From Bdellovibrio bacteriovorus (lineage in GTDB: Bacteria; Bdellovibrionota; Bdellovibrionia; Bdellovibrionales; Bdellovibrionaceae), in the NCBI RefSeq assembly GCF_001592745.1, contig NZ_LUKD01000001.1, positions 2,079,890-2,143,889 on the forward strand: DNA of 64,000 nucleotides. The letters run 5' to 3'. The position numbers were made by a program, and so were the translations under genes. Below, piece by piece: positions 51,485 through 59,920 of this stretch. The notes beneath the pieces were generated by a model, which saw nothing but the letters and a program-made list of their open reading frames with translations, had not been told where the DNA came from and searched no databases. Numbering within the stretch: the stretch's first letter is position 1; each line of letters starts with the position of its first letter.

Positions 51485-53032
51485 ATGCGTTTAGTTTTGG
51501 TTATGAACATTCTGGTTATGTGCGGCCTTCTTTCTTGGAGTTCGCACTCACAAGCTAATGAAGCTGTGCTTTCAAAACAAATTGGCTGGGCGGCCGCGAA
51601 TATCGAAAATCCGGCGGTGACTGCGGCCTTTAAAACTTCTTTCGAAAAGTTCGTACAGGATCCCGCCAACAAAAAGATTTCGGAATCAAAGGAAGGAAAG
51701 CAACTCTTAAGTCAGGGCCGAGGCCTTTTAAATGTTGTCTCCTTACAAGAAAAGCTGAAAAAGTGCGCCGTCAAAGAGGAAGCTTCTCAAGAAGTGCAAA
51801 AAGCTTTAATTGCTGCTTTGAACGGCAAAGCCGCGGCAGATCTTTCTAGCTACGACCCGTGCCGCGAACAGGCTCCTGAGTTGCTTTTTGCAAAAGATCT
51901 GGTTGAACATCAAAAAGTTCAAAGCCAGAAAAGAATATTATCTATCGCGCAGTCACAGGTGCAGCAGACTCGAAGCTATTGGAAGAATGTGAAATCTCAA
52001 GATGCCATTGATACGGCTGTGGAACTGATGGAAAAAGAGCGAGATCTGAAGGACTCTCCTCCGAAAGCCGGTGTTGAACTTCTGTTATATACCCAAGCAA
52101 TCAAAAAACGATCGAATCGAAATGTCATTACCGGAGCCAACGTTCATTCCGCTCTTAAAGAAGTGGAAGGGGAACTGGACAAACATCAAAAGTATCTTGA
52201 GGATCTGGCTAAGACCTCTTCAGACGAAGCTTTGCAACAGTTGGTCGTCAGTAATCCCGCAGCCACCGCGCAATATATGTTAGAAAATCCTGAAAGCTAC
52301 GAACTTCTTTGTCGCTCTTTGCAGAGCTATGATGAAGGTGTTTCTAAGAAAGCATTTATCGACAAGGCCGTTTTTTGGGGTGGTCTTGTGGTCGGCGGTG
52401 TTTTACTTGCGACCGGCATTGGTGCGGGTGTCGGGGCCATGGTGGTTTCTAGCGCAACGGCGGCATCTGCTTTAACAACGGTCGCTGCCGGGGCTGCTCT
52501 AGCGGGGACAGTGACTGCTGGTGGAGAAGTTTTGTATTCTTCTTCTAAGTCTCATTCTTCATTTATCGAAGCTCAAACTTTAAGGTCTGCAGGTTTTTCA
52601 GAGGCGTCGTCATCGAACATGAAACGCGCGGATCAGGCGACCGAGAGGGCCTATGACGAATTGGCAGAGGCTGGCTTTTCCGCCGTCTCTATCGTGCCGC
52701 TTGGCGCCGGATTTAAATATATGAAAAATGCGGCGGCGGCATCTAAACTGGGATCCGCAAGCAAAGTGGCCTCGGAGGGCACTAAGGTCGAAAAAGAAAC
52801 TGTCCAAGCCTTGTCGGCCTCACTCAAAGAAATCTCGTCTGACAAGAAGGCTCTGAAAGTTTTAGAGGATTCGTCAAAGCAAGTCAGCTCGGAAGAAATG
52901 GGCACATTCTTAGGGTATCTTTCAGATCTTCCCGCACAACAGCGCAAAGAGGTTTTAGATTTGATTAAAGAAAAACCGGATCGCGTCGCTAAATCCATTC
53001 GTGAATCCACTCAGTCCGGAGTTTGCCGATGA
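51485..53032 (+). CDS. Exported helical protein with a glycine/alanine-rich membrane hairpin
   Basis: 515 residues with a signal peptide (LVLVMNILVMCGLLSWSSHS). About 280 charged helical residues follow (KFVQDPANKKISESKEGKQ, EKERDLKDSPPK). A glycine/alanine-rich hydrophobic hairpin (AVFWGGLVVGGVLLATGIGA then AALAGTVTAGGEVLY, about residues 292-350) recalls glycine-zipper segments that insert in membranes. The C-terminal part is again charged and helical, with a short Cys end (QSGVCR). I do not recognise a family. Its stop overlaps the start of the J-domain gene by ATGA, so the two proteins are made together and may act together in the envelope. Confidence 0.65.
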   Translation: MRLVLVMNILVMCGLLSWSSHSQANEAVLSKQIGWAAANIENPAVTAAFKTSFEKFVQDPANKKISESKEGKQLLSQGRGLLNVVSLQEKLKKCAVKEEASQEVQKALIAALNGKAAADLSSYDPCREQAPELLFAKDLVEHQKVQSQKRILSIAQSQVQQTRSYWKNVKSQDAIDTAVELMEKERDLKDSPPKAGVELLLYTQAIKKRSNRNVITGANVHSALKEVEGELDKHQKYLEDLAKTSSDEALQQLVVSNPAATAQYMLENPESYELLCRSLQSYDEGVSKKAFIDKAVFWGGLVVGGVLLATGIGAGVGAMVVSSATAASALTTVAAGAALAGTVTAGGEVLYSSSKSHSSFIEAQTLRSAGFSEASSSNMKRADQATERAYDELAEAGFSAVSIVPLGAGFKYMKNAAAASKLGSASKVASEGTKVEKETVQALSASLKEISSDKKALKVLEDSSKQVSSEEMGTFLGYLSDLPAQQRKEVLDLIKEKPDRVAKSIRESTQSGVCR

Positions 53033-53730
53033 GAATTAGAAATATTATTCTTCTATTAAGTCTGACATTTTCTTTTCAAACTTATGCTCAAACAGTGGAA
53101 GAGGCGAAACGAATACTCAATAGGAACACATCTCTTTACGATGTTTTAGGTGTTGCGCCGAATGCCTCTGATGCGGACATTAAGAATGCGTATCGGCGTT
53201 TAGTGCGCACTTATCATCCGGATCGCTTTCAAGGCGACCCCGTTAAATCGCAAGTGATGAGCCAGGTTACGGCGAAACTTAATACCACGCGCGACACATT
53301 GATGGATTCAAGTCTGCGTAAGCGTTATGACAATACATTAAAAGCTTCCGGAAGATATAACACGACTTCGTCGTCGACAGCGACGAAAACAGAAGCTCCT
53401 GCTTACAAGAAATATGATTTCGGCACCGTTCATCCCGAAGAGCCAGTAAAGAAAAATCAAGAGCCCCCCAAACAAAGTGCGGAACAGCCTAAGGCCAGCG
53501 AAAAAGCGAATTCTCAGACCGAAGAACCTAAGAAGCCGACTTCATCTGCAAAAACATCTGTCAATGAGCCTTCAACGACGACAAGAGTCTCTTCGACTCC
53601 AGCGACGAGTTCGAACCCTCCGGCGAACCGGGCGACCTCGGCAGAGGCCGCTAGAGCGACGAAACTTTATAATGACGTTCAGAAATGTTCCGGCGGATTT
53701 TATAAAGCTTTTGTCGATGTGATGATCTAA
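53029..53730 (+). CDS. Exported J-domain protein
   Basis: 233 residues. A signal peptide (RNIILLLSLTFSFQTYA, cut after about residue 20) is followed by a J domain (about 35-105, SLYDVLGVAPNASDADIKNA) with the HPD motif at residues 63-65 (RTYHPDRF). A long disordered linker rich in Pro, Thr, Ser and Glu (about 115-205) leads to a short conserved-looking end with one Cys (YNDVQKCSGGFYKAF). J domains stimulate Hsp70 in the cytoplasm, so an exported one is unusual; the partner is unknown. ATG 53029 overlaps the preceding stop. It overlaps the convergent GMC gene by four bases. Confidence 0.75.
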   Translation: MRIRNIILLLSLTFSFQTYAQTVEEAKRILNRNTSLYDVLGVAPNASDADIKNAYRRLVRTYHPDRFQGDPVKSQVMSQVTAKLNTTRDTLMDSSLRKRYDNTLKASGRYNTTSSSTATKTEAPAYKKYDFGTVHPEEPVKKNQEPPKQSAEQPKASEKANSQTEEPKKPTSSAKTSVNEPSTTTRVSSTPATSSNPPANRATSAEAARATKLYNDVQKCSGGFYKAFVDVMI

Positions 53731-55415
53731 GCTTCCATTTCTTCCCGGATCTTAGTGATGTGCTTTTCGGGAATTTGCTCAGCGATATATTCAGCCATCG
53801 CGGCAATAGTTAAAGAAGGGTTGGTTCCCGTTGAAGTGGGAAGGATGCTTCCATCGACAACATAAAGTCCGGGATAACCAAACACTTCGCCTTTTGTGTT
53901 CACGAAACCTGTTTGCTCTGAATCACCCATAGGGCACCCACCCAAAGGATGCACCGAAATTACTTTTTTTAAGTGAGTCAGTGGATTTTCGACGTAAACT
54001 CCATCAACCATCTCGGCCAATCTTTTCATCTCGGAACGAATGCGCGTGAAGTGGACCTCGCTTTCGTCGATCTTCCAGCGAATCAATGCCTGATCGTCAT
54101 CGCGCAACTGGATTTCGCCGTCGGGTTTATCCCGACCCATGCCTAAAAGAACCAGGCAACGTTTGGTAAATTCAGCTCGGTCGATGCTTTTTGCCATTTC
54201 GTCGCCGATGTTGATCTGATCGTGACCGGAAATTTTTAGGACTTTAAAAATGTACTTTTTAACATGATGAGCAGCCATTGTGGCTAAACCCGCAAACCCG
54301 CTGAACTGAGGCACCTTGCCGGACAAAAACCAAGCAAAACCCACCGGGTATCCCGCCTCTTGTATAAACATTCCGTGAGGATATCCATCTGCATAGTCAT
54401 TGTATTTATACTCGATGGATCCGGTGATAACGGGGCCGTTAGTTCCGTCAACATTGTGTTTGGATTTAAAGATCAAAGAGATGAAATCCCCGTTGCCACT
54501 CCATCTTTTTCCTAACCATTTATTTAGAAGTGGCAAGTGACCATATCGTTTCATCTTTAAAAGTAATGAAGTAGAACCCAAGGAGCCTGCCGCCAGCACG
54601 ACATTTTTTGCCGTGAACCTGTTTTCCTGCATTGGGAACTCAGGGATCACGTAGGTTACGATGTAGTGATCGTCTTTCTTTTCGATTTTTGTGACTTCCG
54701 CGTGAGTGCGAACCTCTGCTTTGTAAGCGGCCTCCTTCAGGTTTCGCGCCCGGAAAAGATAATTTAGATCCAAGGTGTTCTTTGCGTGGATATTGCATCC
54801 AATGTCGCAGTCACCGCATTTATTACAACGAGATTGAAGAGCACCGTGAATATTCCGGGTTTGATGTCCCGGAAATTTTCCTTCAAAGCGCACGGCAATC
54901 GGAGGGAATACCATCGTCGGTTTTTCAGTCGTTCCTAGTGGGGCTGACATTTCGTCGGCAAGCTTTTTCAGCAAGGTCGTTTTAGGTGTGTTGCGGTAAT
55001 AAGGATGTGTGTCGTACGGATAGGGTTTTGCTTCCATCATATTTAGAACACGATCATAGTAGGGCTCTAGCATCTGGCGACTGATGTTGCCGGGCCAACC
55101 TTTAAAAAACTCTTCGGGCATTTTATATAAAACATTCGCATAGATCAGGCTGCCGCCACCCAATCCGCTGGAGGTGATCGTCATCACGTCACTTTCCGGA
55201 GTGTCGCGAACTTCCATCAGTCCATATTTATTATCGATGGGGTCCCAGAACATGTTCTTGCGAATTTCATGTGGACGTCGCGGGAACTCATGCATTTTCC
55301 ATTCACGACCTCGCTCAAGCAAACAAACTTTATAACCTTTTTCAACAAGTCGGCACGTCATCACGGATCCGCCAAAGCCAGACCCGATCACGATATAGTC
55401 ATAGTCGTACTTCAT
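53727..55415 (-). CDS. GMC oxidoreductase with Cys4 cluster (cholesterol oxidase-like)
   Basis: 562 residues. The FAD site is YIVIGSGFGGSVMTCRLVEKG at the N-terminus, and SSGLGGGSLIYANV and the C-terminal VVDGSILPTSTGTNPSLTIA are GMC family features. Cys197, Cys200, Cys203 and Cys207 in RCNKCGDCDIGCNIHAKNTL form a ferredoxin-like cluster motif found in the mycobacterial ChoD-type cholesterol oxidase branch; whether metal is bound is not known. It lies 8 bases after an alpha/beta hydrolase gene on the same strand and probably shares its transcript. A sterol or other alcohol is a plausible substrate. No signal peptide is seen. Confidence 0.82.
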   Translation of the reverse strand: MKYDYDYIVIGSGFGGSVMTCRLVEKGYKVCLLERGREWKMHEFPRRPHEIRKNMFWDPIDNKYGLMEVRDTPESDVMTITSSGLGGGSLIYANVLYKMPEEFFKGWPGNISRQMLEPYYDRVLNMMEAKPYPYDTHPYYRNTPKTTLLKKLADEMSAPLGTTEKPTMVFPPIAVRFEGKFPGHQTRNIHGALQSRCNKCGDCDIGCNIHAKNTLDLNYLFRARNLKEAAYKAEVRTHAEVTKIEKKDDHYIVTYVIPEFPMQENRFTAKNVVLAAGSLGSTSLLLKMKRYGHLPLLNKWLGKRWSGNGDFISLIFKSKHNVDGTNGPVITGSIEYKYNDYADGYPHGMFIQEAGYPVGFAWFLSGKVPQFSGFAGLATMAAHHVKKYIFKVLKISGHDQINIGDEMAKSIDRAEFTKRCLVLLGMGRDKPDGEIQLRDDDQALIRWKIDESEVHFTRIRSEMKRLAEMVDGVYVENPLTHLKKVISVHPLGGCPMGDSEQTGFVNTKGEVFGYPGLYVVDGSILPTSTGTNPSLTIAAMAEYIAEQIPEKHITKIREEMEA

Positions 55416-55423
55416 TTAATTCC

Positions 55424-57214
55424 TCACGCAATACGAAGCTTGCGGGTTTCGACACCAGAAATACCGGAATGTTGTTTTAAAAATTCAATCAGTTCAGGAA
55501 AAACTTCGTTATGGCAATACTGCCCCATGAAGATATCCTGATGACCGTAGTTGGTAAACTCTTTATAGGACACCTTTGAAGCATTTTTCGTCTGACTTAA
55601 AATTTCATACGTCGTTTTATTTGAGTTCGGGAAAATATGGTTTTCCGCTCCCGAAATCAGCAGGGTCGGAGGCATGTCTCGTTTCTTCATCTCTTCCAAA
55701 TAGTTGGTTTTTGAATCGAATGAAATCGAAGCTTTCGCTAACAGCATTTTGCGAATGTGCTTGTGGTAGTGAAAGCTTGTGCCGCCAAATAAATCCATTA
55801 AACGTCGATGTGTAACAGGGTGAATATTGCGATGATTGAAAGCCGCAGGGAAGCCCCATCCCCACATAAAGCTCACCATATGACAAGCGGGCTCTTTGCA
55901 TTCACGGCGCAAACTGCGCTCCATCCAGTACAGCCAGCGACCCAAAGCGCGGCCGGGATGATAGGGAATTTTCGGAGACACATAGGGATATCCCAGAACT
56001 TGTCCTAAGATTTCGGGCCCCACCATCATCTTGGCCATCGCTTGCCAAGGAACCATTGGAGTCAACGAAACACTATTCGCCACGATGCTCGCAATATTTT
56101 TTACGTATCCTGCGGCGTAAGAGGCCATGAAAGACAGAGATCCTACACAGTGAGCTATCACGTGGATCTTCACATCGTTGCCGCATGATTCGCGAATGAA
56201 ATCCACCGCGCGCGGAATGTCGTATTTCGCCACATCATCAATCGTGTAACGATGCGGAGTCATATTGTAAGTGAATCTTCCACTTCCGCGCCAATCCAGG
56301 GACCACACGTCGGAATATCCAGAAGCGTGAAGTTGATTCACTAAGTTTTGGTGCTCAGGCATGATAAACATGTCTGTCGAAGTCGTGAGGCCGTGGAGCA
56401 GCAAAACCACATTCTTAGACTCTTGATGTTTAAATCTTTGCACGGAAATTGTCAGGCCATCGCGAGTGTCAAGAGGATGAAGAGTCTTTTCACCTAGGGC
56501 GACACCTTGAGTGGTGTGCATAGGGTATTGGTGCTCATTCCAGCGAGCCGAAGTCGTGGTGAAGATGAAGGGAGCGTAGCTTTCCCAAAGAGTGTCAGTG
56601 AAAGCCTTGAAGTATTTCATCAAAGCTTCTTTTTCTTGCAGGAAGGAGGAAGCGTTGGTTTTAAAACTTTTCATTTGAGTTAAGAAGTCACTCAGTGAAA
56701 TACGTAAACTTCCGATAGCGTGCACTTCTTTATCGCTGTAATTATCAAAGGGAGAATGCCCTTCCCAAAGATAATAGTACAAAGTCGTCGTTTGGTTCCA
56801 TAACTCGGAAAGATCTTCTTTTAAGATGGCTTTGTAACCAAAAAAGGTCCATTTCTTCCCTTCACGGTCGGTTAGAAAAAGAGTGTAGTGCATCTCTTTA
56901 ACTGTATCGAAATGTGGACTGGCGGCTGGCAATGTGAATAGTTGAAAATAACCTTTTTCAATGCGCAGTTCTTCGCGAAATCGGAAATCGGTGATTCTGC
57001 CATACATCTGGGAGGGCGTGCTGTGATCGTCCAAGAACTTGTCCAGATTGGGCACTTTGATCGTCACCGTAAACTCAAATGGCTGCTTATCAAAGCGATC
57101 ATTTTCAATCAAAAAATCAGAATGTGAAAGGGGTTTGCCTGGTGACAAGACAAACTTTTTTGGGACTACGAATCCCGACATTCTCTCGGTGAATTCGACA
57201 GAAAGTGACGTCAT
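55424..57214 (-). CDS. Alpha/beta hydrolase with Cys nucleophile
   Basis: 596 residues. The first 240 are an unrecognised beta-rich region (GYFQLFTLPAASPHFDTVKE), then a hydrolase domain: HGLTTSTDMF is the oxyanion loop, and the nucleophile elbow is IAHCVGS with Cys356 in place of Ser. LLISGAENHIFPNSNK and TNYGHQDIFMGQ supply the likely acid and His357-like base later in the chain. A Cys nucleophile in this fold is rare but known in dienelactone hydrolases. It precedes the GMC gene, so the two probably act on the same lipid. ATG 57214 is preferred, with AAAGGAT ahead of it; a 14-bp palindrome lies just upstream. Confidence 0.78.
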   Translation of the reverse strand: MTSLSVEFTERMSGFVVPKKFVLSPGKPLSHSDFLIENDRFDKQPFEFTVTIKVPNLDKFLDDHSTPSQMYGRITDFRFREELRIEKGYFQLFTLPAASPHFDTVKEMHYTLFLTDREGKKWTFFGYKAILKEDLSELWNQTTTLYYYLWEGHSPFDNYSDKEVHAIGSLRISLSDFLTQMKSFKTNASSFLQEKEALMKYFKAFTDTLWESYAPFIFTTTSARWNEHQYPMHTTQGVALGEKTLHPLDTRDGLTISVQRFKHQESKNVVLLLHGLTTSTDMFIMPEHQNLVNQLHASGYSDVWSLDWRGSGRFTYNMTPHRYTIDDVAKYDIPRAVDFIRESCGNDVKIHVIAHCVGSLSFMASYAAGYVKNIASIVANSVSLTPMVPWQAMAKMMVGPEILGQVLGYPYVSPKIPYHPGRALGRWLYWMERSLRRECKEPACHMVSFMWGWGFPAAFNHRNIHPVTHRRLMDLFGGTSFHYHKHIRKMLLAKASISFDSKTNYLEEMKKRDMPPTLLISGAENHIFPNSNKTTYEILSQTKNASKVSYKEFTNYGHQDIFMGQYCHNEVFPELIEFLKQHSGISGVETRKLRIA

Positions 57215-57224
57215 AAATATCCTT

Positions 57225-57238
57225 TGTTTATATAAACA
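57225..57238. promoter_or_regulatory. 14-bp palindrome, candidate operator
   Basis: TGTTTATATAAACA is a perfect palindrome 11 bases upstream of the hydrolase start codon, next to its ribosome site. Its symmetry suits a dimeric repressor such as a TetR-type protein, but no such regulator gene is next to it. Confidence 0.45.
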
Positions 57239-57431
57239 GTATGGTGTTTCGGCTCCTATGTAAACGCGACTGGGACTTATGATCGGTGGCCAACTCACCT
57301 TGTTTTCGGCCACAGGAAGAAGGACGGGGGCGTCTTAAAATGAGACTTTCAAGACCTTCATCCTGATATGGGAGCGACTCTGTTTTATTCTTAAAGGGGA
57401 CCAGGAAAAATTCCGATATTTCCCTATAGAT

Positions 57432-58739
57432 ATGAGCAAAAAGAAAAAGAAATCTTCAGCCGCGGAAAACCTTATTGAGTCCTTGATGGATGATCTTAAG
57501 GATATTCAGGCCGATTCTTCGTATCATGCGGGGCAATCGGAGGATGATTTTTCTGGTCTGCCAACGTTGGAAGATGAAGCTCACCGCGTGGAAAATACCA
57601 GCGCGGGAAATAATCTGTGGGACAACTTAGAAAAAGGTTTAGAGAAAGATCTTGATGCCTCTGAGTTTACCGGGGGTGCAGAAGCCTCTTCTGAAGAAGA
57701 AGTTCCCGTAGAAGATTTCGATATGCCCGAAGGCTTTGGTGATTTGCCACCTTCTGAGCGTTTTATGGTCAATGGGGCTCCTACCGCTGAGGAAGAACGC
57801 TATCAAGGCCCTTCTGCGGGTGGGGGATACCAGTCTTCCGATGAATTGTTTTCTCCTCCGACGCCGGACCTCTCGTCTGACGATTCATCTTCAGAAGATG
57901 AATCTACTCGTCCGGTCTTTAGTGGTCAGGCCAGTGGTGGTGAAGACAAAACGGTTTCCATTCAGCAAGATTTCAATGTGACATCTTCGGTCGCGTCGAC
58001 AAACTCTGACGCCGATAAAACTGTGGCTGTTGATGGCTTTGCCAATGCTCGTTTGGGTGCGCGCAAGTCTGCCGATGTGGATGTCAAAGTCAGCGTAGGT
58101 AATTTCCGCGGAAGCCGTGGCTCTGCCAACGTAATGACTTCTGTGGATGCCAGCTTAGCTCAGGCCGAGAACCTAAAGCTGGCGCAACAACGCATTCTTG
58201 AACTTGAAAAAGAAGTAGAACATCTTCGTGGCGATAATGAAGAATTGGCTTCGGCTGGTGAAATCATTCGTTCTCGCACAGATGAACTGACAGTTCGCAT
58301 TACGGCTTTAGAAAAAGAAAAAGCCGAGATTCAAGAATCCGCGCAAAGTGAAATTCTTATTTTAAAAGGCAATCTTCAGTACAAAGAAAACGAAGTTGCC
58401 AAGGCGCGTATTAAAGTTGAAGAACTGGAAACTAGACTTAAATCTGACTTTAAAAAGATCCGCGTTCGCGAACGAGAACTTGAAAACCGTCTGGAACTGC
58501 TGCGGGCAGAGAAGTCGGCTCTTGTTCGGTCCAAAGATGAGTATATTTTAGAACAGAAAAGAAAGATTGATCAGCTCTCTCAGGAACTCGATAATTACCG
58601 TAAGAAATGTCTTGAGCTTAACAAGACTATCGAGGCCAACCAAGATCAGGTCAAACGTACAGAGCGTGCTCTGCGTTTAGCCTTGACGAACTTGGAAGCT
58701 AAAGAGGAAAGTGCCGTTCCACTGAAGAAAGCTGAGTAG
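57432..58739 (+). CDS. Acidic disordered/coiled-coil protein with DKTV motifs
   Basis: 435 residues, no signal peptide. The basic start MSKKKKKSS is followed by about 230 acidic, Ser/Pro-rich residues with no clear fold. In it are two D-K-T-V motifs (GEDKTVSIQQDF, about residue 174, and DADKTVAVDGFA, about 195), the kind of Thr site that FHA domains read when phosphorylated. Residues about 240-425 are one long coiled coil (QQRILELEKEVEHLRGDNEE onward). I do not recognise a family. It is the first gene of the run with a metallophosphoesterase, pgi and the FHA-GGDEF gene, with a 1-base gap to the second. A scaffold role is inferred only. Confidence 0.75.
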   Translation: MSKKKKKSSAAENLIESLMDDLKDIQADSSYHAGQSEDDFSGLPTLEDEAHRVENTSAGNNLWDNLEKGLEKDLDASEFTGGAEASSEEEVPVEDFDMPEGFGDLPPSERFMVNGAPTAEEERYQGPSAGGGYQSSDELFSPPTPDLSSDDSSSEDESTRPVFSGQASGGEDKTVSIQQDFNVTSSVASTNSDADKTVAVDGFANARLGARKSADVDVKVSVGNFRGSRGSANVMTSVDASLAQAENLKLAQQRILELEKEVEHLRGDNEELASAGEIIRSRTDELTVRITALEKEKAEIQESAQSEILILKGNLQYKENEVAKARIKVEELETRLKSDFKKIRVRERELENRLELLRAEKSALVRSKDEYILEQKRKIDQLSQELDNYRKKCLELNKTIEANQDQVKRTERALRLALTNLEAKEESAVPLKKAE

Positions 58740-58740
58740 T

Positions 58741-59880
58741 ATGGAATCTGCTTCCCCAGAAGAGAGCAACGAGACCGCCGTCGCGGTGAAACCCGCTCCT
58801 ATTAAAAAAATCAAAGTGATTGTGAGCGACCTCCATCTGGGGAAAGGTCGTCTATTGGAACAAGGCGGAATCAACTCTTTAGAAGAGTTCTACTATGGGG
58901 AAAAGTTGGTGGAGTTCATCCATTACTATTCTTCGGGTGTGTATCGCGATTACGAAGTGGAACTTATCATAAATGGGGATTTTCTTAACTTTCTGCAGTG
59001 TGATTACAAGGGACATTTTCTTTCGGTCATCACAGAATCCGTCACTCTGGAAATTTTAAAAGAGATCGTTAAAGGCCACGAAAACGTTTTTAAAGCGTTG
59101 GCTGAATTTGCCTCTAAGCCGAACAACACCGTAACGTACATCGTGGGAAATCACGATCAAGGTATGCTGTGGCCTGCGTGTCGTGCTTACTTAAACCAAG
59201 TGATTGGCACGCCTATCCGTTATAAAAACATCGTGTACTTCTTTGATGGCGTGCATATTGAGCATGGTCATATGCATGAAGCCGCAAACCGTATGGACCC
59301 CAAAAAGTTTTTCCTGAAGAAAGACCTGGTGGAGCCCATTTTGAATCTGCCTTTTGGTTCCCACTTTTTTTTGGAAGTGGTGTTAAAGATCAAACAACAT
59401 TATCCGCACGTGGATAAAATCCGCCCGTTTGGAAAAATGGTGCGCTGGTCTTTGATGAATGAAACCAAAACCATGATTCGCGCGTTTTTCATGGCGCTTT
59501 TTTATTTTGCCAAAAGTGCTTTCATCAAGGATCCACGTCGTCACTATCCGTTGAAGCGCATTATCAAAGTCATTGCGGAAAGTGCGATCTTTCCTGATTT
59601 AAGTGAATCGGCGCGTAAAATTCTTCACGATGACCGCGTGCACACTGTTGTTTTTGGCCACACCCATGTTTACCAATACCGCCAGTGGTCCGAGAATAAA
59701 GAATATTTTAACTCGGGAACATGGACGGAGATCACATCTTTGGATATTGTGTCTCTTGGTAAAATCACAAAGCTTACTTATGTACTGATTGAGTACCCTG
59801 AAGACGGTGGTCGCCCTCGCGGTCGCTTAAAAGAGTGGAAGGGTTATCATCGTATCGAAGAAGACGTTGCGATTTCTTAG
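58741..59880 (+). CDS. Calcineurin-like metallophosphoesterase (LpxH-like family)
   Basis: 379 residues. The metal motifs are in order: SDLHLGKGR, NGDFLNF, GNHDQG, and late GHTHVYQY, which bind two metal ions in calcineurin-like phosphatases. The type resembles UDP-2,3-diacylglucosamine hydrolase LpxH and related lipid enzymes, but it is longer, with an insert of helices (about 195-275: KKFFLKKDLVEPILNLPFG, RAFFMALFYFAKSAF) that may contact the membrane. The ATG begins one base after the stop of the coiled-coil gene; no ribosome site of its own is seen. Substrate: lipid phosphate or nucleotide, undecided. Confidence 0.8.
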   Translation: MESASPEESNETAVAVKPAPIKKIKVIVSDLHLGKGRLLEQGGINSLEEFYYGEKLVEFIHYYSSGVYRDYEVELIINGDFLNFLQCDYKGHFLSVITESVTLEILKEIVKGHENVFKALAEFASKPNNTVTYIVGNHDQGMLWPACRAYLNQVIGTPIRYKNIVYFFDGVHIEHGHMHEAANRMDPKKFFLKKDLVEPILNLPFGSHFFLEVVLKIKQHYPHVDKIRPFGKMVRWSLMNETKTMIRAFFMALFYFAKSAFIKDPRRHYPLKRIIKVIAESAIFPDLSESARKILHDDRVHTVVFGHTHVYQYRQWSENKEYFNSGTWTEITSLDIVSLGKITKLTYVLIEYPEDGGRPRGRLKEWKGYHRIEEDVAIS

Positions 59881-59920
59881 AGGCCAACTATACTGGCCTC
59901 TCTTACAATGAGGCGGACGT

